A stretch of DNA of 49,568 bases from Rhodospirillales bacterium (GTDB taxonomy: Bacteria; Pseudomonadota; Alphaproteobacteria; Kiloniellales; JACOMY01), in NCBI GenBank assembly GCA_014324045.1, contig JACOMY010000022.1, positions 1 to 49,568 of the forward strand. The letters run 5' to 3'. A model generated the notes under the pieces. The model worked only from the letters and a program-made list of their open reading frames with translations, did no database searches and had not been told where the DNA came from. The position numbers and the translations under genes were made by a program. Below, piece by piece: positions 33,137 through 43,536 of this stretch (position 1 is its first letter; every line of letters starts with the position of its first letter).

Positions 33137-34165
33137 TCAGCTACGCAGGAAGCCCACGGCATCGTAGACCTCGGCCAACACCGGTCCGGCCAGGGCGCGG
33201 GCGCGGGCGGCGCCGTCGGCCAGAACCGAATCGATGTAACCGGGATCGTTCATCAGGCGCTTCATCTCGGTGCCGACCGGGCCGAGCTGCTCCACCGCCA
33301 ACTCCGTCAGGGCCTTCTTAAAGGCAGAGAATTGCTGGCCCGCACGCTCCGCGACGACATCCGATAGCGCACGTTCGGCCAGGGCTGCGTAGATGCCCAG
33401 CAGGTTCCAGCACTCCGGACGCTCGGCTCGGGTTTCGTCGGGGACCTCGCCCTTCTCGGTCAGAACCTCGACACCCGGCAGTGCGTTGGGGTCCGTTGTC
33501 GCCTTGCGAATCTTCTTGGCGATCTCATCTGGTCCGTCGGTCATCACGATCCGGCTCATGTCCGAAGGATCGGATTTCGACATCTTCTTCTTGCCGTCGC
33601 GCAAGGACATGACCCGGGTGGCACTACCCAGGACCAGCGGCTCGATCTGCGGGAAGATCTCCACCGCGTAGTCGTGATTGAACTTCTGTGCGATATCGTG
33701 CGCCAGTTCCAGGTGCTGCTTCTGGTCCTCGCCGACCGGCACGTGCGTCGCCTTGTAGAGCAGTATGTCGGCCGCCATGAGGTTGGGATAGACGTAGAGC
33801 CCAGCCGAGGCCTTCTCGCGGTTCTTGCCGGCCTTGTCCTTGAACTGGGTCATGCGGTTCAACCAACCCAGGCGGGCAACGCAGTTGAAGATCCAGGCCA
33901 ATTCTGCGTGGGCGGCAACCTGGCTTTGATTAAAGACGATCGCCTTCTTCGGGTCGATGCCGGCCGCCAGATAGGCCGCCGTCACCTCGCGGGTCAGAGT
34001 CTTCATCTGTGCCGGGTCTTGCCAAACCGTAACGGCATGCATATCCACCACGCAGTAGAGGCTGTCGTAGCTGTCTTGAAGCGGCACAAAATTGCGGATC
34101 GCACCTAGATAGTTGCCGAGATGCAGGTTGCCGGTCGGTTGCACACCGGAAAACACGCGCGCCAT
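33137..34165 (-). CDS. trpS: Tryptophanyl-tRNA synthetase
   Basis: Class I aminoacyl-tRNA synthetase of 342 residues. The HIGH-type motif is TGNLHLGN at 11-18 and the KMSKS loop is intact at 194-198 ([11 protein letters not shown]). Start [12 protein letters not shown] at the ATG 34165 is canonical. It follows murJ on the same strand by 72 bp, giving the conserved glnD-murJ-trpS line. Confidence 0.97.
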   Translation of the reverse strand: MARVFSGVQPTGNLHLGNYLGAIRNFVPLQDSYDSLYCVVDMHAVTVWQDPAQMKTLTREVTAAYLAAGIDPKKAIVFNQSQVAAHAELAWIFNCVARLGWLNRMTQFKDKAGKNREKASAGLYVYPNLMAADILLYKATHVPVGEDQKQHLELAHDIAQKFNHDYAVEIFPQIEPLVLGSATRVMSLRDGKKKMSKSDPSDMSRIVMTDGPDEIAKKIRKATTDPNALPGVEVLTEKGEVPDETRAERPECWNLLGIYAALAERALSDVVAERAGQQFSAFKKALTELAVEQLGPVGTEMKRLMNDPGYIDSVLADGAARARALAGPVLAEVYDAVGFLRS

Positions 34166-34237
34166 GAAAGATGGCCCTTCACGTCTTGGAGAATAAGGCA
34201 GGAACGGAAGGGCTTATGGCGCCTGTCCAGGGCCCGG

Positions 34238-35809
34238 TCAAGCCGAATGCCCTGGCAACCACGCCAGCAGTGGCCGCAAGGCTTCCCGCGGCAGAGCGCC
34301 GAAGAGCAGGCTGGAGAGCAGATAGACAGAGGCGCCCCCGGACACCATCAGCGCCAAGGCCGCCGCTCGCAGCCACTCTCCACCGGCAAGCCAAGGCTGC
34401 AGATGCGGCAAGGCTAGTATCAGACCCAGGCCCATCACGGCAGCCGCTGCCGCTTGGCGCCAGAGTCGCTGCCGCTTGTCCGCCGCAATCCGAAGCAAGC
34501 CGCGTTTGGCCAAGCGGCTCGACAGAACACCCAAGTTGACCAAAGCGGCGATCGTGGTGGCCGCGGCCAATCCCAAATAGCCCAGTCCCTCCGCACGCAG
34601 TGAGAAGAAGAATATGACCGAGAGCGAGATGTTGACACCGACGCTCCAAAGCGCCGCATGCAGCGGGGTGATCATGTCCTCCCGGGCGAAGAAAGCCGGC
34701 TGATAGACTTTCACTGTCACATAAGCCGGCAGACCTAAGGCATAAGCCGCAATGGCAAGGCCGGTGGCCTCGGCCGCGACCGGACCGAAGGCGCCGCGCT
34801 GATAGAGCACAGTGGCAATGGGTTCAGCCAGCACGATCAGACCGACGGCGGCAGGCATCGTCAGATAGAGTGCAAACTCCAGACCTTGGGTCAGAGAGGA
34901 CGCCGCCGCCGCCTCGCCATCGCTCTTCAGCCGCCGAGCGATCTCCGGCAACAGCACCACCGAGACGGCAATTCCAATCAGCCCGAGCGGTAGCTGATAA
35001 ACCCGGTCGGCATAGTAGAGCAGGCTCGCAGCCCCTGGCTGCAAGGTGGCGATCATGGTGCCGACGAAGAGATTGATCTGCAGCGCCGCCGCCGAGGCCA
35101 GCCCCGGCACCATCAAGATCAACAGGCGTTTCACGCCGGGCGTTAGACGCGGCCACCTAAGGCGCAGAGCGAAGCCCGCGCGCACGGTTACGATCATCAG
35201 CAAGAGGAATTGTGCGGCCCCGGCGGCCGCCACGGTCCAGACCAGGACATATCCCGGCTGGCCGGTGATCGGCAGCACCGCAACCAGCACCAGGACCAGA
35301 AAGACGTTCAATAGAACCGGCGCCGCTGCCGCCGCTGCAAAGCGTCGCAGCGAGTTCAAGATCCCCGAAAGCAAGGCCACCAGGGACATAAAGAGCAGAT
35401 AAGGGAAGGCAATTTGCGCCATCTGTGTGGCTTTGGCCAACTGTTCCGGGTCGTTGATAAAACCGGGAGCGATCACCGGCATGATCCAGGGCATGGCCGC
35501 CATGGCCGCAGCACTGAAGGCTAGGACGGTGGCCAAGAGCACAGCCAAGACATCCTCCGCAAAGGCTTTGGCCGCAGCCGGCCCCTCCTGCTCCAGCCAG
35601 CCGGCGAAAAGCGGTACGAAGGCAGTATTGAAGGCTCCCTCGCCCAGCACGCGGCGAAAGAGATTGGGCAGACGAAAGGCCACCACCCATGCATCGGCGA
35701 TCGGACCCGTACCGAGGGTTCCGGCAATTAGAATATCTCGAACGAAGCCGAGTAGCCGGCTGATCAGCGTCCAGCCGCCGACCGTGACCATGGCCTTGAG
35801 AAAGCGCAT
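34238..35809 (-). CDS. murJ: Lipid II flippase MurJ (MviN)
   Basis: The 523-residue polytopic protein of the MATE-like MurJ family moves lipid II across the inner membrane for peptidoglycan synthesis. The N-terminus VGGWTLISRLLGFVRDILIA and FRLPNLFRRVLGEGAFNTAF are highly typical, and about fourteen hydrophobic segments can be followed. ATG at 35809. Upstream lie a small secreted protein gene and glnD. Confidence 0.96.
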   Translation of the reverse strand: MRFLKAMVTVGGWTLISRLLGFVRDILIAGTLGTGPIADAWVVAFRLPNLFRRVLGEGAFNTAFVPLFAGWLEQEGPAAAKAFAEDVLAVLLATVLAFSAAAMAAMPWIMPVIAPGFINDPEQLAKATQMAQIAFPYLLFMSLVALLSGILNSLRRFAAAAAAPVLLNVFLVLVLVAVLPITGQPGYVLVWTVAAAGAAQFLLLMIVTVRAGFALRLRWPRLTPGVKRLLILMVPGLASAAALQINLFVGTMIATLQPGAASLLYYADRVYQLPLGLIGIAVSVVLLPEIARRLKSDGEAAAASSLTQGLEFALYLTMPAAVGLIVLAEPIATVLYQRGAFGPVAAEATGLAIAAYALGLPAYVTVKVYQPAFFAREDMITPLHAALWSVGVNISLSVIFFFSLRAEGLGYLGLAAATTIAALVNLGVLSSRLAKRGLLRIAADKRQRLWRQAAAAAVMGLGLILALPHLQPWLAGGEWLRAAALALMVSGGASVYLLSSLLFGALPREALRPLLAWLPGHSA

Positions 35810-35866
35810 AGCCCAAGCTCATAGGCTAGAGCTTGGGCGCGTTGAAGCCTCAACTTGGGCAACGCG

Positions 35867-36037
35867 TCAATAGGGACCGCCCTCGTAGAGCCTCGCTATC
35901 TCCACGTCCTTCCGGGCCAGTGTACAATCCAAACAGATGGCCTTCTCGTCAGCTGCCTTGGCTACCGTGCAGTCGAAGTTGGCCGCCGAGGCCTTTCCGG
36001 CAAACAACAAGATGATTCCCAACAGCATCGAGGCCAT
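35867..36037 (-). CDS. Small secreted protein resembling LprI/DUF1311
   Basis: A 56-residue protein from the ATG at 36037 to TGA at 35867. It begins with a signal peptide (MASMLLGIILLFAGKASA, likely cut after ASA) and continues ANFDCTVAKAADEKAIC and LDCTLARKDVEIARLYEG. The FDC-x-x-A...EKAIC...D-x-x-IARLY pattern is that of LprI/DUF1311 periplasmic proteins, some of which inhibit lysozymes, but here the domain is cut short. Four cysteine-type positions remain (three Cys after the signal). No ribosome-binding site is convincing (GGGGCAGG is far upstream), and an upstream in-frame stop fixes the limit. It fills most of the murJ-glnD gap. Confidence 0.6.
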   Translation of the reverse strand: MASMLLGIILLFAGKASAANFDCTVAKAADEKAICLDCTLARKDVEIARLYEGGPY

Positions 36038-36079
36038 GCGTGTCGCCGTTGTCCTGCCCCTTCTCCCTTATGCGCGTGT

Positions 36080-38869
36080 CTAGGCTGCCCGTTTGGTTTT
36101 CGCTTTGGCTTTCCCGTCGTCAGGCCCGGTCTGCTCGATTGCCGCGATCAGATGCTTTTTCACCTGCGCTAGCTTGTGGCAGTCCGTAATCTTGTGGTTC
36201 AGGGCGCTCTGCACATAAAAGGTGTCGACCACCTGCTCGCCGAAGGTGGTCACCACGGCTGATCGAATGATCAAACCGTTTTGCGTCAAGACATAGGTCA
36301 AGTCGTATAAAAGACCCGGATGGTCGCGGCCGTTGACCTCGATCACGGTGTGACTGTCGCTAGCCCGATTGTCGAAGAGAATGCGCGCCGGTACGGTAAA
36401 GACCGCAAAGCGGGATGGCCAGCGATCCTTCTGACGGTCCAGATCCGGCCAAGGCCGCATTGCACCCTTTAAGGCCTCTTCGATATAGGCCACCAGCCTG
36501 GCCAAACGCGGGGGCCGGATGAAGGCTTCTCCGGTTTGGCGGTCGCGCAGATAGAAGGTATCGAGCGCCATCCCATTGGCCAAGGTAAAGACCTTGGCCG
36601 CATCGATCTGTGCGCCGGCAGTTGCCAAGGCGCCGGCGACGCGGCTAAAGAGACCCGGATGATCGGCGGTATAGAGCGTCAGTTCCGTGACCTCGCGGTA
36701 TTTGTCGATCCGATGGGTGATGGTCAACGGCGCTTCTTGGGTGGTGGCCTCTCTGATCATTGCCGCTTGGCGCAGCATGCTGTCATGATCGAAACTCAGC
36801 CAATAGGAGGGATAGAAGCGCTCGATATGCGCTTCAATCTCCTGCGCGGGCCAGGTGCTCAGCGCTTCGCGCAGATCGTCCTTGACCTTCTGGATGTGCA
36901 GTTCGCGCCCTTCGGTGACGTGCCCGCCCGATAGCACCTCCTCGGTCCGCCGATAGAGTTCGCGTAGCAGAGATGCCTTCCAAGCAGTCCAAACACCGGG
37001 CCCCACGGCGCGAATATCCGCCACCGTCAGCACGAGCAGCAGGCGCAGGCGCTCCATCGACTGTACCATATCGGCGAAGTCCTGGATGGTCTTGGGATCG
37101 CCGAGATCACGCTTGAAGGCAGTGTCGCTCATCTTCAGGTGATTCTCGATCAGCCAGGCGACGCTCTCGACCTCCTCGTTTGCCAAACCAAGTCGGGGAC
37201 CAACGTGCAGCGCGATCTTGGCACCGGCCTTGGAATGGTCCTCGCGACGCCCCTTGGCGATGTCGTGCAGCAGCACAGCCAAATAGAGCACCCGACGCGA
37301 AATCACCTCTTTTACCACTTTGGTAGCGACCGGCACGTCTTCCGCCAACAGTCCCCTTTCGATTCGGCACAGAGTGCCGACCGCTTGGATCAGGTGCTCG
37401 TCCACCGTGAAATGGTGATAAATGTTGAACTGCATCATCGAGACGATGCGCCCGAAGTCGGGTAGGAAGCGGCCGAGCACGCCCGCCTCGTTCATGGTCC
37501 TAAGCGCGTCTTCGGCCCGTTCCGCATGACACAACATCTCCAAGAAGAGTTTGTTGGCGTCAGGGTTCTCGCGTAGGCCGTCGATCAATCGTAGGTTCAC
37601 GGTCACCCAGCGTAAGGTTTCCGGATGGATTTCCAGGTCCTGCTTCTGCGCGACCCAGAACAACTGCAACATTTGTATGGGATCTCGCTTGAAGAGGGCG
37701 CGCTCGCCAACGGCCAGGCATCCAGATTTCATCGTGAAGCAGTCGAAGCGCTGCCGCAGGGTAGTCGGCAGGCGGCGGTTGCTCTTCTCCTCAAGGGCCG
37801 CACAGATCAGGCGCGTCAAGCTGCCCACGTCTTTGGCTACCAGGAAATAGTGCTTCATCAAGCGTTCGACCGCCTTGGTACCAGCATGCGGCCGGTAGCC
37901 CATCCTGGGGGCGATCCGGTGCTGAAGGTCGAAGGTCAAGCACTCCTCGCCGCGGCCGGCGAGATAGTGCAGGTGGCACCGCAGGGTCCACAAGAAGTAC
38001 TCGGCTTTCTCGAAAGTCTTGACTTCGCGTTCATTCGCCAGCCCGCGCTCGCGAAGACCTCGGAAGGTCTTGACGCCGTAGGCGAATTTGGTAATCCACA
38101 GCAAGGTCTGCAGATCGCGCAGGCCGCCTTTCCCCTTCTTGATGTGCGGCTCCAGACTGTAACGCGATTCGCCGGTCTTGGCATGGCGTAGGTCGCGTTC
38201 CCGCAGTTTATCCTTGATGAAGCGTCTGCTGGCTTCTCGCTTCACTTCCTCCAGGAAACGCGCCGAGAATTCTCGATAGAGAGATTGTTCGCCACATAGA
38301 AAACGCGCATCCAGCAGGTTCGTCGCAACGGTCTGATCGCGCCTGGCAAGACGCAACGACTCGTCGATCGAACGGGTCGCATGACCCACCTTGAAGCCCA
38401 GGTCCCAGAGAAAATAGAGAATGGCCTCGACCATTTGCTCGATCCGCGGCGTGCGCTTGTAAGGGCAGAGAAACAAGAGGTCCAGGTCTGAGAAAGGAGC
38501 AAGCTCGCCGCGCCCGTAACCGCCTAACGCCAAGACAGCAAGGCGCTCACCGGAAGAGGGATTGGCACTGGGATAGAGATCTTCAGCCGCATGATCGTAG
38601 ATCACCCGGACCAGTTGATCGGCCAAATGCGCATGCCCACGGACTGTCTCAAGCCCGCCAGCGCCCGTCTCGAAACGGCTACGGAGCGCCTGACGCCCCT
38701 GCCCCAAGGCCTCGCGCAACAACGCGAGGACCGCGGGACGCTGCGGAGCGCTGCCACCTGTCTGGGCGCGCAGGGAATCAAGCTCTCGCAGCAGATGGGA
38801 GCAGCCTACCACGCCGCCAGGTCGTCGCGCGGATAGCTCTGCAGGGGTGCTCACTCTTTGTCGATTCAT
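36080..38869 (-). CDS. glnD: Bifunctional PII uridylyltransferase / uridylyl-removing enzyme
   Basis: GlnD senses glutamine and modifies PII proteins, the top of the nitrogen-control cascade. The 929-residue protein has the nucleotidyltransferase motif GGYGRGELAPFSDLD at 116-130, an HD hydrolase domain (LLHDIAKGRREDHSKAG), and two C-terminal ACT domains (ELTLYTADHPGLFSRVAGAL; EVNGRDHPGLLYDLTYVL). I use the ATG at 38869 (MNRQRVSTPAEL); a longer form from 38956 is possible but its N-terminus is not family-like. The order mutS-glnD-murJ-trpS matches other alphaproteobacteria. Confidence 0.95.
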   Translation of the reverse strand: MNRQRVSTPAELSARRPGGVVGCSHLLRELDSLRAQTGGSAPQRPAVLALLREALGQGRQALRSRFETGAGGLETVRGHAHLADQLVRVIYDHAAEDLYPSANPSSGERLAVLALGGYGRGELAPFSDLDLLFLCPYKRTPRIEQMVEAILYFLWDLGFKVGHATRSIDESLRLARRDQTVATNLLDARFLCGEQSLYREFSARFLEEVKREASRRFIKDKLRERDLRHAKTGESRYSLEPHIKKGKGGLRDLQTLLWITKFAYGVKTFRGLRERGLANEREVKTFEKAEYFLWTLRCHLHYLAGRGEECLTFDLQHRIAPRMGYRPHAGTKAVERLMKHYFLVAKDVGSLTRLICAALEEKSNRRLPTTLRQRFDCFTMKSGCLAVGERALFKRDPIQMLQLFWVAQKQDLEIHPETLRWVTVNLRLIDGLRENPDANKLFLEMLCHAERAEDALRTMNEAGVLGRFLPDFGRIVSMMQFNIYHHFTVDEHLIQAVGTLCRIERGLLAEDVPVATKVVKEVISRRVLYLAVLLHDIAKGRREDHSKAGAKIALHVGPRLGLANEEVESVAWLIENHLKMSDTAFKRDLGDPKTIQDFADMVQSMERLRLLLVLTVADIRAVGPGVWTAWKASLLRELYRRTEEVLSGGHVTEGRELHIQKVKDDLREALSTWPAQEIEAHIERFYPSYWLSFDHDSMLRQAAMIREATTQEAPLTITHRIDKYREVTELTLYTADHPGLFSRVAGALATAGAQIDAAKVFTLANGMALDTFYLRDRQTGEAFIRPPRLARLVAYIEEALKGAMRPWPDLDRQKDRWPSRFAVFTVPARILFDNRASDSHTVIEVNGRDHPGLLYDLTYVLTQNGLIIRSAVVTTFGEQVVDTFYVQSALNHKITDCHKLAQVKKHLIAAIEQTGPDDGKAKAKTKRAA

Positions 38870-39027
38870 CGGAAGCCACGCATCCCATGATGGTCGGTAT
38901 CGTCGCACAGCAATGCAAGGTCTTGTTACTGCATAGTGGCCCTTCTTCCTAACCAAATGCGTGATTCCTAGATCATACGGCCGCTATTAGGTCTCTAAAG
39001 GGCGCGCTTGCCGAACTCAGTAAGTAC

Positions 39028-41658
39028 CTACTTCAGTGCAAGCAGATCGTAGATAAGGGCCAAGGCGGCGCGCGGCGTCAGCTCGTCGGGATGGATGCTG
39101 TCCAAACGCTGGCGCAGGGCATCGCTTGCCACAGGCGTCTCCTTGCGTTTCGCCGCGGAGAAGAGCGGCAGGTCGTCCACCAGTTGTGCCAAGGCACCCG
39201 CTTGTTCGCCTGCTTCCAGTTGGTGCAGCACCTCTTCAGCACGCGCCACAACGCCGGCTGGCAGCCCTGCCAGGCGGGCGACGTGGATGCCGTAAGAGCG
39301 GTCGGCCGAGCCGGCGGCAACCTCATGCAGGAAGATCACCTCACCCTTGTGCTCGCTCACCCGCATGGAGCGGTTGGCCAAGCGCGGCAAGCGGGCCTGT
39401 AGGCGCGTCAGCTCATGGTAGTGGGTCGCGAAGAGAGTCCGGCAGCGGTTCACCTCATGCAGCTGCTCCAGACTGGCCCAGGCGATGGAGAGACCGTCGA
39501 AGGTCGCCGTGCCGCGGCCGATCTCGTCCAGGATCACCAGCGCGCGCGGGCCGGCCTGATTGAGGATCGCCGCTGTCTCGACCATCTCCACCATGAAGGT
39601 TGAACGGCCGCGGGCCAGATCGTCGGAAGCGCCGACGCGGCTGAAGAGGCGGTCGACCATACCGATCTCCGCCCGTCGCGCCGGTATATAGGATCCCGCC
39701 TGAGCGAGAATCGCGATTAATGCATTCTGCCGGAGGAAGGTGGACTTGCCGGCCATGTTGGGACCGGTGACCAGCCATAGCCGCTGCTCGGCCGAGAGAT
39801 CGCAGTCGTTGGCCACGAAAGATTCGCCAGCCTGCCGCAGCGCCTGCTCTACCACCGGATGGCGCCCGGCCTCGATAACGAAGCGATCGTCGTCATGTAG
39901 GCTGGGGCGCGTATAGTCCTCCGCTTCGGCCAGTTGCGCCAAGCTGCTGGCGACGTCGAGACGGGCCAGAGCACGGGCCAGCTTCTGTAAGGGCTCCGCT
40001 CGACCGCAGACCTCAGCCAGGAGATCGGCGAAGAGATTGAGCTCGATCGCCAGGGCCTTTTCGTCGGCACCTAGGATCTCGCGCTCCAGATCGGCCAGCT
40101 CGGGGGTGGTAAAGCGCATGGCGGAGGCCAGAGTCTGGCGGTGGATAAAGGGTGGATCGTTCATCCGCTCGCTCTGGGCTGGGTTCACCTCGACGAAATA
40201 GCCCAAGACATTGTTATGCTTGACCTTCAGAGTGGCGACGCCGCTTTCCCCGGCATAGCGTTTCTGCAGGCTGGCGACCAGTTTCTTGGCGTCGCTGCCC
40301 AAACTGCGCAGCCGGTCCAGCTCCGCCGCATAACCGCTGGCGATGAAACCGCCGTCGCGCTGCAGCAGCGGCGGATCGGCCACCAAGGCCCGCTGGAGGC
40401 GATCCTGCAAGCCCTCTTGTCCTTCCATTGCCGTCAGAGGCTCGGCGAAGAGTTCCTCGCCGCCGATCAGCAGACTGCGGACTTGGCCCGCGAGATCCAG
40501 AGCACGCCTGACCGAGGCCAGATCGCGGGGGCCGCCCCGCCCCAAGGTCAGGCGGGCCAGCGCACGCTCCAGGTCGGGCACGCCCTTCAAACGCGCGCGG
40601 AGATCGGAGCGCTGCCCATCTTGGCTGAGAAAATACGCAACCTCTGACAGGCGATGTTCGACCGAACGGCGGTCGGTTAGGGGAGCGGCCAGGCGCTGCG
40701 TCAGCAAGCGCGCGCCGGCGGCCGTCACCGTGCGATCCACGGCATCAATCAGAGAACCCTTGCGGCCGCCTGCCTGAGCCTCGAACAACTCAAGATTGCG
40801 CCGGCTAGCGGCATCGATCGAGAGGCGTTCGGCCAGGCCGCTGCGCAGGGGGCGCGCCAGGTGCGGTAGCGCACCCTTCTGCGTGAGGGCAGCATAGTCG
40901 ATCAAGGTTCCCAAGGCGGCGATTTCGGCCCGCTCGAAGGCGCCGAAAGCAGCCAGATCGGCGATGCGGTAGTGGTCTTTCAGCCTGGCCTCCGCATTGC
41001 GGCTGTCAAAGCGCGCCGGCGGCAGAGGCGTCATCCGCGCCTTCCATTGCGCCCAGAGTTCGAAAAGCTTCTCCAGCTGCAGCAGCTTCTCCGAGACCAG
41101 GAGTTCTTGCGGATCCAAGCGCGCCAGCGCCGCGGCCAACTCCTCCGGCTTGAGGGCTTCGGCCTGAACCTCGCCGGTCGAAAGGTCGAGCCAAGCCAGA
41201 CCAAACGCGCTTCCGGCCTGCGCCAGCGCCGCCAGGTAGTTGTTAGCACCGGCCTCCAGCAGGTGGTCCTCGGTCAGGGTCCCGGCGGTCACCAAGCGGA
41301 TCACACCACGCTTCACCACGGATTTGGTGCCACGCTTTTTGGCTTCGGCCGGCGATTCCAGCTGCTCGCAGATCGCGACCTTGAAGCCCTTGCGGATTAA
41401 TCGGGCTAAATAGCTCTCATGTGCATGGGCAGGAACGCCGCACATGGGTATGCTCTCTCCGCGTTGTTCCCGGCAGGTGAGCACGATGTCCAGCGCTGCC
41501 GCGGCCTGACGGGCGTCTTCGAAGAAGAGTTCGTAGAAGTCGCCCATACGGAAGAACAGCAGGGCATCCTCGTAGTCCGCCTTGAGCGCGCGGTACTGCA
41601 GCATGAAGGGGGTCTCGGCGGCCTTGCCCTCGGCCTCTTTCGCGTTGTTGTGCGGCAT
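39028..41658 (-). CDS. mutS: DNA mismatch repair protein MutS
   Basis: The 876-residue ATPase recognises mismatches; its N-terminal domain has the base-stacking Phe-x-Glu as MGDFYELF, and the C-terminal ABC-like ATPase has Walker A GPNMAGKST at 632-640, Walker B ALVILDEIGRG and the THYHELT switch. The helix-turn-helix C-terminus (HPDELTPRAALALIYDL) is complete. ATG at 41658. Divergent from the decayed maeB remnant, which is the usual functional neighbour. Confidence 0.97.
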   Translation of the reverse strand: MPHNNAKEAEGKAAETPFMLQYRALKADYEDALLFFRMGDFYELFFEDARQAAAALDIVLTCREQRGESIPMCGVPAHAHESYLARLIRKGFKVAICEQLESPAEAKKRGTKSVVKRGVIRLVTAGTLTEDHLLEAGANNYLAALAQAGSAFGLAWLDLSTGEVQAEALKPEELAAALARLDPQELLVSEKLLQLEKLFELWAQWKARMTPLPPARFDSRNAEARLKDHYRIADLAAFGAFERAEIAALGTLIDYAALTQKGALPHLARPLRSGLAERLSIDAASRRNLELFEAQAGGRKGSLIDAVDRTVTAAGARLLTQRLAAPLTDRRSVEHRLSEVAYFLSQDGQRSDLRARLKGVPDLERALARLTLGRGGPRDLASVRRALDLAGQVRSLLIGGEELFAEPLTAMEGQEGLQDRLQRALVADPPLLQRDGGFIASGYAAELDRLRSLGSDAKKLVASLQKRYAGESGVATLKVKHNNVLGYFVEVNPAQSERMNDPPFIHRQTLASAMRFTTPELADLEREILGADEKALAIELNLFADLLAEVCGRAEPLQKLARALARLDVASSLAQLAEAEDYTRPSLHDDDRFVIEAGRHPVVEQALRQAGESFVANDCDLSAEQRLWLVTGPNMAGKSTFLRQNALIAILAQAGSYIPARRAEIGMVDRLFSRVGASDDLARGRSTFMVEMVETAAILNQAGPRALVILDEIGRGTATFDGLSIAWASLEQLHEVNRCRTLFATHYHELTRLQARLPRLANRSMRVSEHKGEVIFLHEVAAGSADRSYGIHVARLAGLPAGVVARAEEVLHQLEAGEQAGALAQLVDDLPLFSAAKRKETPVASDALRQRLDSIHPDELTPRAALALIYDLLALK

Positions 41659-41790
41659 TGCGCCGACACCCTAGACAGAGCACTCCACCTTGGGCAAGAT
41701 ATGCGTAGCCCGCGACCCGGCCCCAATCTCGTCCGAGAAGAGGGTAAAAACCGAACGACAAAGGGCAGCAACAAGCGGATCACCGGCTGC

Positions 41791-42156
41791 GAAGCCTTGG
41801 AATTTCACACCTCCGGGCAGCCCAGCAGGCCGGAGATCCACGTGACCAGGCCGCTCACCATCCAGCGCGATCTCTCTGTGGCCTATTCTCCCGGCGTCGC
41901 CGTTCCTTACGAACCCCACCCGCGTGGTGTTCGCCGAAGACGAGGGATCGCGCAGCATCCGCGCCGCCTATGCTTTCTGGCAGGCCGGCTTTGCACACCG
42001 CCAGCGTCGTCACCCGCCTGCTGCCGGAGCTTTCCAGCGCCCATGTCAGCGTTCATGTCATCGGGCTGCTTGCTGAGCCTCGCCGAGCCAGCCTAGATCG
42101 TGACCCTAAGCGCGACCGTGAACGACCCGGTGAACGCCGCCGACCCGGCAGCCTAG
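41791..42156 (+). pseudogene. maeB: Malic enzyme (maeB) pseudogene, heavily deleted and frameshifted
   Basis: Four pieces of an NADP-malic enzyme/phosphotransacetylase fusion lie in the right order but in three frames. A (from 41791): EALEFHTSG...QRDLSVAYSPGVAVP, the malic N-terminus. B (from 41912): NPTRVVFAEDEGSRSIRAA, the start of the PTA domain. C (from about 41985): PALHTASVVTRLLPEL, near the PTA end. D (42097-42156): IVTLSATVNDPVNAADPAA and stop, the C-terminus. Compared with the usual length of about 760 residues, roughly 400 residues are missing between A and B and over 200 between B and C. Position matches the functional gene divergent from mutS in relatives. Remnant may extend left to about 41755. 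Confidence 0.85.
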
Positions 42157-42258
42157 GAATCGATTGTCGATCATCACTGTCAATCTGGTTGCTTGCGGTC
42201 AGTCGAGAGAGTCCCTATAGCAGCGGGCGCGCCCCAGAGACGAAAGACGGGTAGATCC

Positions 42259-43470
42259 ATGTCCGATATCAAGCGCGTCGTCCTCGCCTACTCCGGCGGC
42301 CTCGACACCTCCGTCATTCTGAAGTGGTTGCAGCAGGCCTATGGCTGCGAAGTGGTGACCTTCACCGCCGACCTAGGCCAAGGCGAAGAGCTGGAGCCGG
42401 CCCGCAACAAGGCCGAGATTCTGGGCATCGAGCCCGAGCATATCTTTATCGAGGACCTGCGCGAAGACTTCGTGCGCGACTATGTCATGCCGATGTTCCG
42501 CGCCAATGCGGTCTACGAGGGCTGCTACCTGCTGGGCACCTCGATCGCCCGCCCCTTGATCGCCAAGCGCCAGATCGAGATCGCACGTACAGTCGGGGCC
42601 GACACCGTAGCCCACGGTGCGACCGGCAAGGGGAACGACCAAGTGCGCTTCGAGTTAGGCTACTATGCGCTCAATCCCGATATCAAGGTGATCGCCCCCT
42701 GGCGCGAGTGGGACCTGACCAGCCGCCAGAAGCTGATCGCGTTCGCCGAACAGCATCAGATCCCGATCGCTAAGGATAAGCGCGGCGAGGCCCCCTTCTC
42801 AATCGATGCGAACCTGCTGCACATCTCCGCCGAGGGCAAGGCGCTGGAAGACCCTTGGGAAGGGCCTGAGGAATACATCTATTCCCGCAGCGTCTCCCCC
42901 GAGGCCGCACCGGACCGGCCGACGATTGTCGAGATCGACTTTGAGAAGGGCGATCCTGTCGCCATCGATGGCGAGCGCCTGTCGCCGGCCGCCTTGCTCA
43001 CGCGCCTCAACCGATTGGGCGGCGCCAACGGCATCGGCCGCCTGGATCTGGTCGAGAACCGCTTCGTCGGCATGAAGAGCCGCGGCATCTATGAGACTCC
43101 CGGCGGCACGATCTGGCTGGAAGCCCACCGGGCCATGGAGTCGATTACCCTGGACTGCGGCGCTGCACACCTGAAGGACGAGATCATGCCGCGCTATGCG
43201 GAGCTGATCTATAATGGCTTCTGGTTCGCGCCCGAACGCGAGATGCTGCAGGCCCTGATCGACAAGAGCCAGGAGCGGGTGACCGGCACGGTGCGCCTGA
43301 AGCTCTACAAGGGCAACGTAATCCCGCTGGGCCGCAAGTCTCCCAACTCCCTCTACAGTCTGGAACATGTTACCTTCGAAGAAGACGCCGTCTACAACCA
43401 GCGCGACGCTCAAGGCTTCATCAAGCTGAACGCGCTGCGCCTGCGACTGCTGAACCGGCAGGGCCGCTAG
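42259..43470 (+). CDS. argG: Argininosuccinate synthase
   Basis: The 403-residue enzyme condenses citrulline and aspartate with ATP in arginine synthesis. The PP-loop AYSGGLDTS is at residues 10-18 and the citrulline/aspartate regions ([24 protein letters not shown]) are intact. Start [14 protein letters not shown] at the ATG 42259. It stands alone on the plus strand, after the maeB remnant and convergent with a quinone oxidoreductase. Two 13-base near-identical direct copies (GGGGCTTTCAGAT, GGGGCTCTCAGAT) lie just past its stop. Confidence 0.97.
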   Translation: MSDIKRVVLAYSGGLDTSVILKWLQQAYGCEVVTFTADLGQGEELEPARNKAEILGIEPEHIFIEDLREDFVRDYVMPMFRANAVYEGCYLLGTSIARPLIAKRQIEIARTVGADTVAHGATGKGNDQVRFELGYYALNPDIKVIAPWREWDLTSRQKLIAFAEQHQIPIAKDKRGEAPFSIDANLLHISAEGKALEDPWEGPEEYIYSRSVSPEAAPDRPTIVEIDFEKGDPVAIDGERLSPAALLTRLNRLGGANGIGRLDLVENRFVGMKSRGIYETPGGTIWLEAHRAMESITLDCGAAHLKDEIMPRYAELIYNGFWFAPEREMLQALIDKSQERVTGTVRLKLYKGNVIPLGRKSPNSLYSLEHVTFEEDAVYNQRDAQGFIKLNALRLRLLNRQGR

Positions 43471-43536
43471 GCCCCGGGGCTTTCAGATCTGGGGCTCTCA
43501 GATTGGATTACCCGGGAACCTCTATATCTTGGCTCC

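Noticed and set aside
41419..42096. A 225-codon plus-strand gene across the mutS start
   Set aside because: Its first half is antisense of mutS; the second half is block A of the maeB remnant followed by out-of-frame sequence.
43476..43503. Direct repeat after argG as a mobile or CRISPR-type element
   Set aside because: Only two 13-base copies with one mismatch and a 15-base period; no array or flanking genes.
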